Source: Acrasis kona (taxonomy: Eukaryota; Heterolobosea; Eutetramitea; Acrasida; Acrasidae). Taken from it: a stretch of 64,000 bases of DNA. The stretch is taken from assembly GCA_026419775.2 (NCBI GenBank), contig JAOPGA020001102.1, positions 62,001 through 126,000 of the forward strand, given 5' to 3'. The translations under genes were made by a program, and so were the position numbers. Positions 31,349-42,554 of this stretch are shown one piece after another. The notes below the pieces were generated by a model. That model saw only the letters and a list, made by a program, of their open reading frames with translations. It did no database searches and was not told the origin of the DNA. How positions within the stretch are numbered: position 1 is the first letter of the stretch; each line of letters begins with the position of its first letter.

Positions 31349-34001
31349 TTAATCTTTTAATTGATCGAGAAGAGATGAGGCCTCTTGATTCCACTTAATT
31401 CCACCACTAGCAACTGCCAGACTCAATTTGTCCTTCAACGATTTTACAATGGCCGCGACTTGATTATTCTCTCCAGACATGCATACTTTCAATGTTTCAA
31501 GACACTTTGTGATTGTTTCGTCATCTTTGGTACCTTCCAACTCACCGTCCAGCAACTTGACACATTGTGTTACAATGTCCAAAACCTTATCAACCTGATC
31601 CCTCTGTACCATCAACACTGCATAATTATACAACACACAAGCACAAGCACTTTTGGCTTGTGGTTTATCGTTACAATCAACAACAAAGCAAGAAGTCTTA
31701 TCAATAAACAACTTTTGTAAAATCAAGTCAAATTGATCAACAAGATGAGAATGACAAGAAGAATTTGCAAACATGTTACACAACAAACGATACACTAACA
31801 TTTGATTAGCATATATTTTTAGCTCGGAGAATTTATATACACACAAAATGTCAACAATGAAATTATTTTTTGCATAATGTGGAATCATGGTTTGGGAATG
31901 TCTAATGAGCAACAATCGGATTAAATCCAAAATGGGAAAAATTCTTGCGGCGGAATAATTCTTCAAGAATTTATCCAACAATTGATAATGTGACTCCTTG
32001 ATAATTAATTTCGCATCATTTTGTAGTTCCTTCAATTCCCTCTTTTCTTCTAAACTAAAAGTAATTTGTGTTTCCTTTGATTCGAATTCATTCAACTTTT
32101 TGTTAATTCCCTCAACGTTGGCTGTTTTGTAAAAGTGAAAATCAAACCTAAACAAATATGAGACATAGGGCCTTCATGTGTGACTTACTGTGATGTGGTA
32201 GTTGAAAGTGACCAATTCATGACGTCATGTTTTTGATGGTAACCTCCCGTTGCTGCAGTGTGTCCGATCCATGCATCATTTCCAGCACATGCTTGGACTA
32301 GGTTTAATTTCACATTCTCAAGTACCATGACGTCGTCCAATCCAACATTGATGCATTCGTTCTCCGAATCATACATGACCCAAAGTGAGTGAAGCTTACC
32401 GTCCGATACATTTTTGATTGATTTTGTGATTATTGGTTTAGAGCTGCTGAGGACTCTGATTTGTTTGTTTTGGAATGTGTTGATCTCGACAGCAACGCTA
32501 TTTTGGATTCCTACGTGTCCCATGTTACAGCCATCTCCTCCAATAGCAGAAAGAGATTGGTTCTGAACGACTAATGCTAATCCATCGGCTCCATCTTGTG
32601 TAATGATGAACTCACACATTGATGTGAATGAATGATTTGTTGATATTGTATCTTTTAACCAAATGGCTCCTTTTTGGGATGAAGTGTTTTTTGTAAGGTT
32701 AAAGTAGTCACGTTCACCTCTGTGAGTGTTAGTGAGGGATGTCATCTAAACTTACTTCGAAGCATCTTTTGGAGTGACCTGAAGGGATGCATCACCGACA
32801 CAAATAATTTTGGAATGTGCGTTTGGATCATCAAGTGAAAATGTGGGCTTGGTCTTTTTAAATGATTTGATAAAGTCGCTGACTGGCTTGAGAGGTTCTT
32901 CTTTTTTAGGTATGGATCCACCAGTCTCTCCTCTGCTTTCTTTCCATTCTGTTGATCCTGATATCCTTCCTTGTTGTTCTTCCTTCATAAAGTTAGTGAA
33001 TGATGACAATAACGTACTTACTTGTTTCAAGTCTTGGTTAGAATTTCCATTTTCAAATTCTTCTTGTTCTTTGGTTTTTCGTTTGGATAGGAATTGTACA
33101 CGATATGGTGGTAGGAATATTTTCATTTGTTGGTCAAGCGAATTCAAAGTTGAAGACACAAACGCCTCTGTGACACCGACCTGAGCTCTTCGTTGTTGGA
33201 ATTCATTAGAGTAGAACACTTTTGTGTATCTTCTTGTAACATCAACGATTTCTTCGTTTGACGTTGCAACTACAAATGACAACTTCTTTCCCCAACCACC
33301 TTCGTACATCTAATCTTTATTAAAAGTAAAATTGAAGTGATGATTACCATAGGTGCATCAAGCGCATCCTCACAACTATCAGCGTGCTGCCATCTACCGT
33401 TTAGGTAAACTTCCGTCCAGACATGATCCGTCCAGTCATTTACAAATCGTGCTTCGTAACCCATAGCTACGCACATTAATGTAAAACACTGGGCCCATTC
33501 TCCACAGCGTCCATTTCTTGTTTCAAGTAATCTAATTTTTCAAGACGAGTTTTCGTTATAAACTAGTTACCTTCCAGCGTGATTATACCTAGGGAATCTT
33601 GTCGAACCGCCACAACTGCTACATTGATAAAGCTCCACCATCCCAGCTAATCCTTGTTGCTCAAAGGGTGTTGGTGCTACGCCACCAACTATTTTTGTAT
33701 CTCCACTCTTGCAGATTGCACAAGGGGGGTTGTTCGTCCATTTAAAAAATGTATTTTTGTACCACGTCAACAGTTGTTTGATGATGTGCTCCTCTAGTGT
33801 CTTTTGTTTTTTATGGGATTCATCTCTCTCTTTCTTATATGCAGCTCTTGCTTTTTCATGAATTTCGTCACTTGGGATCAATGCGCGGGCTTTTGCCTTC
33901 AAAGTATCGTCTTGATACTGAGCAAATTGCCTCATGGATCCCATAACTCTTGACAAGAACTCAGCTTCCTTCGTATTACTAGGCTGTACTTGACTTGCCA
34001 T
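31349..34001 (-). CDS. peptide:N-glycanase with lectin-like and C-terminal PUL domains
   Basis: Six exons (33571-34001, 33348-33531, 33022-33309, 32756-32982, 32189-32719, 31349-32147) total 820 codons. The transglutaminase-like core has the catalytic triad: Cys in [11 protein letters not shown] (spanning the first splice), His in [12 protein letters not shown] and Asp in [12 protein letters not shown]; upstream CxxC pairs (CAICKSG, CSSCGGS) form the zinc site. [15 protein letters not shown] is a known PNGase segment. Residues about 380-550 resemble an L-type lectin/ConA-like fold ([31 protein letters not shown]). The last 260 residues resemble a PUL domain ([17 protein letters not shown]), a Cdc48/p97-binding fold. 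The enzyme removes N-glycans from misfolded glycoproteins exported from the ER. ATG 34001 was preferred because the upstream codon is TTG. Confidence 0.9.
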
Positions 34002-34046
34002 GATTGTCAATAGATCAATTATTCAAAAAATCAAAAACACAACACA

Positions 34047-35571
34047 TTACAAAACATCACTTTTAATCAAATCTGCTTGAGATGTTTGAGAATAATCATA
34101 AGGCATCCTGCTGTAATCAGCATGCGTATCATTTGCAATTTGCATCTTGAACTCGCTCAACCCAGGCACCATCTCATCGGAGAGGTTAAATGCAGCTTTG
34201 AACCCAACAAGAGACTTTCTATCCTTGATTCCGAAACAAACAAATTTAAACTGATTAACATATTTATCGTTATCGAGTACGGATTTGAATATTTCGGCAA
34301 CATGCTTAGCAGGACACTCAAACTGACCACATGCAAAGTCACTCAACACGATAGAATCGTGTCCATGACACAATGCAACATCAAACATACATTCAATTTT
34401 TCTATACAAATCATTCTTAATTTTACCGCTCAACTTCCATTCCACATCCTTCCATGACTTTTTGTCATTCTTCGCCAATGGAGGGTGCGAATAACTGCTG
34501 CATGCCAGCACGCTCAATTCGCTCACTTTTTCACAAAATGCATATCCGTGAGAAACGCCTTCTCTAAAGAACAAACAACTTGGCACATAAATGCCTCCGA
34601 ATTCTGGAATGGGATAACTCCAACTCCTATCCTTGTCCATGCTGAACGGATCGTCCAAACACAATGCCAAACTACTCCTTCTGCACAATTCAGCTTCTTG
34701 CGAATTGGATCCACTCAGGTATGCGCTGCATTTTGATTGTTGTGCGGACGTGATGAGGAGTGGTTTGCATTTTAAGTGTTCGCTTAGGTATAGAGCAATA
34801 TCGGCGCTATCAGAGTAAGTAATGTATGTTTTGGTGAGCACTGGTGTTGAGTGATTGGTGATGGATCTTGGTTGGTGGGGATCTGGTTTCTTTTCGTAAC
34901 GAATCATGCTTGCTTTTTGAACTGAATTGTAAATCAAGTGTCTTTTGATGAACCGTGTGCTGGCGTCTTGTAATTGAATGTTGCGGCTGTCATCTTTCCA
35001 CTCTGGAAGGGTGTAATCAATTGTTTCATCGAGTTCTTCGCCATCATCATCATGATGTTGAGGATATCTGATTGAATCCAATTGTTCTTCTTGTTCTTCG
35101 TCATCTTGCTCGTCGACGTTGTCGTCATCATCCTGCTGGTCGAATTCTTCTATTCCCGGAATCACTGTGCTTTCGTCCACGTAGTAGTATCTACCTCTAA
35201 CCAGTGCGTGCGCTGTTTCTGTTTGGATCAATCCAAGCAGAGCTCTTCTTGCATTTGCCCCTTCTCTGAATTTGTGTCTTTTATAGAAATGTAGCCACTG
35301 TAGGGGTACAAACACTCTCTTTGACATTGTATTGATTACTTGTTCGGTCCCTTTTTTTGTGCTTTTTAAACAGTTTAGGTACATTTCATCTGGATAGGGC
35401 TCTAATATTATTTGTCAATAGCATCCTTCAATTCTGATGCTTACCTGGAATTAAAGTGCTTGTTGATCTAGACAATGACTGTCCCACTCCAAGCACGGTG
35501 CGTGGCATAGGGCCAATAATACTTTTTGCTTTGTGAGGAGTGCTCTTCTTGCGTGTGCTTCTATGGAACAT
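34047..35571 (-). CDS. microbial-type poly(ADP-ribose) glycohydrolase-like protein (DUF2263/TIGR02452)
   Basis: Two exons (35445-35571, 34047-35401) with a 43-nt intron give 493 residues. The core motif, SAYLSGSNSQEAELCRRSSL, matches the catalytic loop of microbial PARG-type macrodomains (usually GGG...GAxAQEExLCRRS). A second block, DSIVLSDFACGQFECPAKHVAEIF, matches the ...GAFGCGVFGNPP..VA segment. Such enzymes remove ADP-ribose polymers. The glycine-rich triplet before the QE motif is reduced, so activity should be tested. The N-terminal 150 residues include an acidic, disordered run and a segment, VFVPLQWLHFYKRHKFREG, that I do not recognise. Confidence 0.75.
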
Positions 35572-35680
35572 GTTTGATCACTTCAATTATAAATTTATAA
35601 ACTTATAAATATCAACAAGACAACCAAAATTAATTACACTTACAGACGAAAAGAACAAATAGCAATGAGGGCGATGCTGT

Positions 35681-36262
35681 TTGTTCAAAGAGATTCAAGA
35701 GCGACATGAAAAGTTCATTTCTGAATGTGAAAACATATTTTTTCACATTGCTTCTTTTATGTGCACAAGGAGTTGGATTGCATTATGTAATACGTGCACC
35801 AATATTAACAAACATAGTAGAAACTCGATAGCGACAAAATATAAAAAGTACAGTGTTCGTTTCAACGCAAGGATGCAGACATTACAGAAGAAAGTGTCAA
35901 TGGAATACACATTCTAGACATGAGCAAATGTCAGAATATCACCAACAATGCATTCGTTCACCTTAAAGGAATACATACTCTTAACATAAGTGGCTGCAAT
36001 CAAATTAGAGGTGCAGCATTCGTTCACCTCAAAGGAATACATGATCTTGACATGAGTTATTGCCGGCAATTCACCGACAACGCATTCGTTCATCTTAAAT
36101 GAATACATGATCTTAACATATATTATTGCCAGAATATCACCAACAATGCATTGATTCATCTCAAAGAGATACACACTCTTGAGATTACTGGCTGCTATAA
36201 AATCACCGATAAAGCACTTGCTCACCTCAAAGGATTGCGTAAACTAGTAAAATACAGGTTTT
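35681..36262 (+). pseudogene. F-box-like/leucine-rich-repeat protein pseudogene
   Basis: The first frame (35681-35917) encodes an F-box-like N-terminus (FHIASFMCTRSWIALCNTC). A second frame, open from about 35845, continues as leucine-rich repeats: GIHILDMSKCQNITNNAFVH, GIHTLNISGCNQIRGAAFVH, GIHDLDMSYCRQFTDNAFVH and GLRKLVKYRF. The frame change lies near 35850-35870. At 36100-36102 the LRR frame has TGA where the repeat consensus HLKGIH requires GGA (Gly), after which the repeats resume in the same frame. So there is one frameshift and one nonsense change. The intact family would recruit substrates to SCF-type ubiquitin ligases. Confidence 0.7.
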
Positions 36263-36953
36263 AACATTTGTTGAACGAACGATGGCTTTTATTTTACAAC
36301 ATAACATTATATATTGTTATCCATTCAGGCCCCACCTCATACCCATAAGATGAATATTCCTCTTCATCCTTTGAACTTTATGATTTCCTATGCCAGTTGT
36401 ATAAACACCCTTCTTACAGAATTTGGTATGGTGGGTTCGATGGTAGTCAAAAAACTAGTATCTAATTTACACGATGTCATACGAAAAACTCGAATCGAAT
36501 GGTTGGGGAAACTAACCGACTTGAAGTGGTTTTGTTTGATCAAATTATGATAACCAAAATCGTAAACTCCTGAAAAACCTTCGTTTCGTTTTTAATGGGA
36601 TTAATGGTTCTGAAAACTATATGCACGAGAAGGACATCCAACATCGTTCGGAATTGTTATGTTTTGCTGTAGCAGGAAGTGCCCTTCTGCTTGTTCAATT
36701 AAATTATTTAATAATAAAAGTATACGTATTAATTTAACACAGCCTTGTTTGATTGATGAAAGGATCTAGGTCTTATTGCATTAAAATGCCAGAGCGACCA
36801 GGCCCTTCAAATCCAACAAAGCCGTCTAGTTTAAATGCAATCTTGGTTGAGTTCGGTCGGAGGAGACTAAGTTTAATTCTAACCCTATAAGCGAACAATT
36901 TGAAATGACATTCTGTCTTATAAGAACAGACGATAGAAGCCAAAAAATGTTTA
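36263..36953. other. intergenic, no supported gene
   Basis: About 690 bp. A 78-codon plus-strand ORF (36314-36550) has no recognised domain and no conserved-looking motif. I see no RNA gene or repeat. Confidence 0.4.
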
Positions 36954-37993
36954 TTACATTATCAAAAATATTAACAGTGTAACAAAAGCTACTAACACTG
37001 ATGGTTTGGTATGAATGGCAGCTGAATTGTGGAACTCAATGTTAGGCTTCACAACTACGATGTTCATAGCCTGTATTTCCTCAGAAACCGGTTCGTCGGC
37101 AACTAATGGTGACTCAGTCGTATCAAGGATGTTTGTCGTGTTAGTGGAATTTGTTCCGTTAACCGTGATTAAATCAGGAATGTAGGTCACATTAACATAG
37201 GTTATATTTGAGCCCAAGCGGGTATTGTTCTGTATAAAAGGTACAAGAGCTGGAACTCTCGTCATTACCTCACCAAATCCGTTAACTGTTCCACACTCCC
37301 CAGCAAGTCCATAGCTGTCGAGGCCCACGACAACAAATGTTCCATTGTCATAAAATACAAGAGGTGTACCACTATCTCCAAAACACTTTCGTGATTAATT
37401 AATTGTATAATATATAAACTTACGGCGTCAGTCACATTGTCTTGAGTACAGAACATTGTTTGATTTGTGTAATCTTGATAATCGCACACAGAATCATCAA
37501 CAACAGTAGTATTACCATAATGTATGTAGAATGGTAAACGTTGGTAAGACGTCTGACCATATCCCACCATGTATAGAGTGGTGCCGATGGGTGGTGAATT
37601 AAGGGCGACTGCGGCATATTCGGTGACATTCTCTACAAAAGGAACATCTCTGTCTAGTTCAAGTACAGCAAGATCATTGTAGTCGAATGTTACTCCAAAG
37701 TCGTCTGGTGCATACTTGGCAACTACTTGGTATGTGTTATTTGCCGAAAGTTCTGTGACGTTCGTCTGACCGACAATAGCCTCAATGGGACCTGCAAAAG
37801 TGCAATGTGCAGCAGTAATGACGTATCTGGAGCTAACCAGAGCACCTCCGCACACGAATGCATAGGGAGTATTTGGGTTTACCAATAGATAAGCCATGAA
37901 GGGGAACTGTCCTTCATAAGCCATCGTACCATTATATACGGATTGTGAATAACTTATTATAAATGCAAGGATCAATATAGTGGCAAAGCGCAT
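36954..37993 (-). CDS. trypsin-like serine protease, secreted and C-terminally anchored
   Basis: Two exons (37424-37993, 36954-37385) with a 38-nt intron give 333 residues. An N-terminal signal peptide is followed by a chymotrypsin-fold domain. The triad is complete: His in VITAAHC, Asp in YNDLAVLEL, Ser in FGDSGTPLV (after splicing). The residue six before the catalytic Ser is Asp, and SYG and GFG segments follow, so cleavage after Arg or Lys is predicted. Many N-x-T sites lie in the mature part. A Thr/Asn-rich stem and a hydrophobic C-terminus (SVLVAFVTLLIFLIM) suggest a tail anchor or GPI signal. No clear propeptide is visible. Confidence 0.9.
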
Positions 37994-38383
37994 TGTTGTG
38001 TTTCTCTTATGATCAATAGTAGCTTGTTTGTTTAATAATCGGAGGATTTTTCCTTTTTATTACCTCCAAGCTACCATTTTTAGTTCCTCGCGCTTAAAAA
38101 TATGCATTCCGTGTTCGATCGTTTTTAATAGCTGCTTGATTAGAAGATAAGGTAAATAGGGGTTACAAGTTCTTGAAAAAAACTATTCTTATTCTGATCT
38201 CCTTCATGTGGATCAAAATGAAATTAATAAACTCGTAATCATACGACTCTTTTCATTGTTTCGTTGTCATGTACAGAGTAAGTAAACTGTATAGAAAGTA
38301 GTACTGAATTACACAACACTGCATGATTTAAAAATATTTCGAATCTTGATCTTTTTTTAGATTTGTAAATACTAGTAGCAACC
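37994..38383. other. intergenic promoter region
   Basis: A 390-bp AT-rich gap between the divergent protease and PRELI genes. Nothing other than presumed promoters is visible. Confidence 0.4.
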
Positions 38384-39096
38384 ATGTCAGAGAAGGATAT
38401 CAAGGCAGTAATGCAAGACACAAAGGATGTAGACACATCGAATGAGTTTGGTGGAATGATTGTGGGGGAGACAAAAGCACCTTTCAGAGATCCGGAAAGA
38501 GGTGGTGGTCAAACTCGAATCGCGACATTGAAGTACCCCTGGAATCATGTCGTTACTGCATACTGCTCCAGATTTCCAACAAACGATCAGTATTTTCCAT
38601 ACATTAAAAAAACAGAGATTTTAGAACATAAAGAGGAGGGCGACACAGTCTCAGAGACGCGCCGTGTTTCCATAGATCCTGGCATGCCAGGATGGCTGAA
38701 GACAGTATGGGTTTAAATTTGGACTAGATTTAACAATGAAAGCTCACACGTCTGCACTACTTCACTTTTGTTGAAAAGAGTTTTATAGACTATAAAAAGA
38801 AGATCATGAAACTTGATACGGAGATGGAATCACTATCAACATATGCGAACGTGCTGGAGGATTGCACATACAGTCAAGATCCTGAAAATCCTGAATGGAC
38901 CAAGAAGGAACAAACCGCATACTGCAAAATTAATGTCTGGGTACCGTTCGGGTATCAAGACAGCATCGAGGGCTATGGTTCGTGGATCTTTACGGAGAGA
39001 GCAAAAGATGCGCTAAGGCAAGAAAAGAACCTAATTGAAAACATTATTGCTAATGGAGGCAAATACACTCCTTCGAATAAAACCGACGAAATTTAA
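38384..39096 (+). CDS. PRELI/MSF1 (UPS/SLMO) family protein
   Basis: Two exons (38384-38704, 38743-39096) with a 38-nt intron give 224 residues. The PRELI/MSF1 fold starts with LKYPWNHVVTAYCSRFP and continues with DTVSETRRVSIDPGMPGWLK. Members in the mitochondrial intermembrane space carry phosphatidic acid or phosphatidylserine between membranes together with a TRIAP1/Mdm35 partner. Unlike usual members (about 170-200 residues starting directly with the domain), this protein has about 40 extra N-terminal residues with no obvious presequence. The tail is charged. Assignment rests on the N-terminal motif pattern and is fairly secure; lipid specificity cannot be read. Confidence 0.75.
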
Positions 39097-39103
39097 TGGA
39101 CAA

Positions 39104-40376
39104 TCAACCTCTTCTGTTGCTCCGGAAACTTTGGTTGCCTTGATTTGAACCGGTCGAACCCTTAGGCTTATCTTTTGCATTCTGAATAATGTGTTGGACT
39201 ATGCCGTCCAACTCAACTTTGAGCGCCTCTCTATTGACTGCGTTTGTGTAGTAGATCTGTCTTAGTTTATTCTCCCTATCCTTCTCTTGATACTTTTTCT
39301 TTACAAATTCTTTTGCTGCATCGGCATCACCTCCGGTCCAATCAGGGAACGTTTTTTTCAAGTCTTTTCCTTGCTGAATTTTTGTTTCGAAAATGTCTGA
39401 TTTGTTCATCATTAAATACACTAAAGTGTTGCTGAACCAATGACTGTTGCAGTATTCGTCGAACAGTTTGAGTGACTCGCTCATTCTATTTGTTTGGTCG
39501 TCTTCGTAGCACCTCTGGTCGAACTCACTTAAGCTGCTCACAAAAATTATAGCATTAACGTCTTCGAAACAATGGATCCATTCTAAAAAAACGGTTAAAC
39601 GAAAAGTGAATTATAATTGTACTTTTTCTCTCGTTGCGTTGACCACCCACATCCACCATTCTTTTTAATTTGGTTATCGAATAATTTACAACTAACGACT
39701 TACATAAACTTGTGTTCCTTTACCGTGAAGTCAGTCTCGTTGATACCTGTGGTCTTGACGCGAGAGCGAACCACATCATCCGTTGTTGGGACGTAACTAG
39801 CTTGACAAATACGGTCCATGTTTGAAAAATAACTACAAAGTTAAAAGCCTTTAGAAATTAGGCCTTACTATGATGCCGAGTCATCTATTTGGAATTCGCT
39901 TCTTAGGTCATATGTATCCTGAATACCCTTGTCTTTCCAAAGTTCTTCGATGCTTCGTGCCAACTCATCGTTCCATATACTCTTTACATTGGTCAAAACC
40001 CTCTGGTCAAAATCGTTAATTGTCCTTGCCCTGACCTGGATGGTGTTATAAATTATAAATGTCGGTGTGAGGTACCTGGTTCTCTTCGTTTTGTATTGGT
40101 ATATTCAGGGCGACAGAGGCCTTCACTAAAGCCATCATAGCTCTTAGAATGTTTTCATAGACTACGGGTCTGTGATTCTGAAGCTCTTGTTCGCTATATC
40201 CTTGTTTGTATAATATCCTCATTCTGATGCGTAAATAACGTAATCATAAAATGTATTATGTACTGCTTAAAGATTGTACTCTTCCCACTATCTCCCGCGC
40301 CGACAAGTAGTATCTTGAATAGCTTCTCTTGTGGCTCTATCTTGACGTCAGCATTATTGGCACGCAAGCAACTCAT
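39104..40376 (-). CDS. heterotrimeric G-protein alpha subunit
   Basis: Six exons (40264-40376, 40076-40223, 39869-40035, 39704-39832, 39623-39660, 39104-39582) sum to 358 codons, the usual size for the family. GTP-binding motifs: GAGDSGKST (P-loop), RSRVKTTGI (switch I with the catalytic Arg), DVGGQRNERKKW (switch II, with Gln) and MNKSD. The usual TCAT motif is YTNAVN here. The N-terminus is MSCLRA, so there is no Gly2 for myristoylation, but Cys3 could be palmitoylated. The C-terminus continues beyond the normal receptor-contact helix with a Ser/Asn/Gln/Arg-rich tail ending RSNRRG. An RGS-domain gene lies elsewhere in the window. Confidence 0.93.
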
Positions 40377-40447
40377 ATTATTTTAAGACTGTCCGTTTCA
40401 TACAAATGTCAAATGTCTCCCGTCAATTTTAGTGCGAATTAGGTTCA

Positions 40448-42501
40448 CTAATCGTTCATCACCTTTCGGTACATCATTTTCTCAGAATAAATTGCCCTCG
40501 ACAATTTCTTGCCCACGGAACGGGTGCGTAAGTGGTCACTCCCATAAATGTTCTCGCATAAATTGAAACTTTTTTGAAAGAATGACACAGCATTAATAGG
40601 ATCATTCTTTACTGAGAAAGCCCTTCCTAGTATCTCCAAAGTATGTACAATCCGTTCGTCAGTCTCCCCGTGTAGTTTCGACTGCCTTTTTAGTACCTCC
40701 CTGAACATTGTGATTGCTTTGTCCACTTCCACATAGGCATCCTGAACTTTAGGCTCGCAGTCCGTGTCGTAAGGCTCATCATCACCATTTGCATCTCTAT
40801 GGGCCTCTCTAATCTCATTACTCAGTATTTCAGCTTTTATTCTTGCCAATTCCTCCTTTGCATATTCAAACTGGACATGAGATAGTTTCTCGTACAGCTT
40901 AACAGTTTTGACATGCGTAGCTCCATGAAAGTTCTCTACGCCCTTCACAGCGGACGCTAAATGTTCTATAGATTTTAACAACTCTCTATTATTGTAATAT
41001 ATAGCTCCCATGGAGTACATAATAGTTGCTGAATCTAGCATACTTTTATCCCTATATTTTTTTAGAGTAGAGGTAGTCAATCTACTTACGTTGCGATATT
41101 ATCGTACAATGATTTCGCTTTCTGAAAACTCTTGAGGGATTCCTCGAAGTTGCCACATTCTAGGTGCATCTTGGCAATCTCTCTATGTACAACAGCTACA
41201 TCATGATGCACTTCTCCAAAACGCTGTTCTCTTATTTCTTTAGCTTTTAGGTAATAGTGAAGGGCGTTTTCCAAGTTTCTTGTCTTCATTTGAAGTTCTG
41301 CAATGCACATGTATATATCAAACCCATATTGATCTCCTCTTATGAAGACCAAATCTTTTTGTCTATCAGCTTCTCTGAGGCATACGTTTGCATTTTCATA
41401 CATTTCCATATCCATATAGCATTTTCCTATGGTGGTCAATAGCTTTGGTAAAAGTTTTCTGAGCTGAGGATCTTCAAATGATGGAATGTCGTCGTTGTCA
41501 TCTGATGTTAATTTGTTGTCCATCGAGGACTTGTATTCTTGTAAATAATCCATTATCATTCTAAGGGCTTTTTTCAGGTGCGGAAGAGCTTGTTCAAACG
41601 CTTTCATGGCTACGTAATTGACGCCAATGTCTATAATTTGTCGGGCACATTGCAAACTCTTTTCTCCATACAACTATTAAAAACAGCTAAGAAAAATTAT
41701 AATTCAAATTCTCACCATTCTAGCAAGAGCTTTCCCTGTTATCCGTAAATCTATTACCGATTGATATTTTTTTAGTAGACTTCAACCTCTCAACCTTCTT
41801 TTCAATAAGCTGTAGTTTCTTCTCCGGGGGTAGCTGTTGTTGTTTAGCATCGAATTGAATGTCGTCCTCTATTGAAGATTAGTACTACACTAAGAATGTG
41901 ATTACCAATCTCGAAAGGTTGGGTGGATGATTTACTTCTATTTGTAATAAACGACATATTTGAAGCTGTAGTACGTGGAGTAGGCGAAGCGCTTGCCCTT
42001 GATGTATGTGGCATAGAATCTCCAACCAGAGCCTCCAATAAATCTCCACCAGGTGTAGAACTTCCATTTATTAGCAGATTAAGGTGATCATCATTCAGGT
42101 CAGGGCCATTAAGCGAACGAATCATGTGCATTATTTCATCAGTATTTTTATGCTTTTCACTATTTTTCTTCTCATTTTTTTCTTGACCCTGGAGTTGATT
42201 TGGGTCTCTTCTGTACAAACGAAGAATTTGTTTTGGTAATTCTTTGAGGAGAAACTTCAATCTCTCCTTTAATGTATTGATGCACTGGAGATACTGCTCT
42301 TCTTAATAGATCGTCTCTTGTTTTCGCAGATGCATGATGTTTGTTTAGAGTCAAATGTTTCAGAGTTTTTGTGAAATCCATTAAATCCTTCGAATAGTTA
42401 TTAATCTCCTTGGACATTTGTGCCATCATATTTGGCGACGAAAGTGAAGAAGAGTTGCTCTTCTTCGTGAATCGATTCGGGCTACGAGGCTGCGGAATCA
42501 T
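40448..42501 (-). CDS. TPR-repeat protein with two apparent homopolymer frameshifts
   Basis: Exons 41906-42501, 41716-41868, 41090-41673 and 40448-41051. TPR-like helical pairs fill the second half (AFEQALPHLKKALRMI, NLENALHYYLKAKEI, NFEESLKSFQKAKSLY), the kinesin-light-chain-like style used in protein scaffolds. The first 200 residues are Ser/Lys-rich and disordered. The frame breaks twice at A-runs on the coding strand: seven A at 42175-42181 and seven A at 41767-41773. Removing one base from each makes the exons total 645 codons, so the gene is probably intact or nearly so. Start chosen at the ATG encoding MIPQPRSPNRF. Partner unknown. Confidence 0.7.
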
Positions 42502-42554
42502 TAATGTAAACAGTAGATAGACAATCAAGTTGACCTTTAAAAAAATTCATATCT

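Noticed and set aside
32983-33021. 39 bases in the PNGase gene that could be read through in frame
   Set aside because: They begin GTAAGT, contain CTAAC and end in AAG, and removing them restores the usual PNGase GRISGS context, so I model an intron, although read-through is possible.
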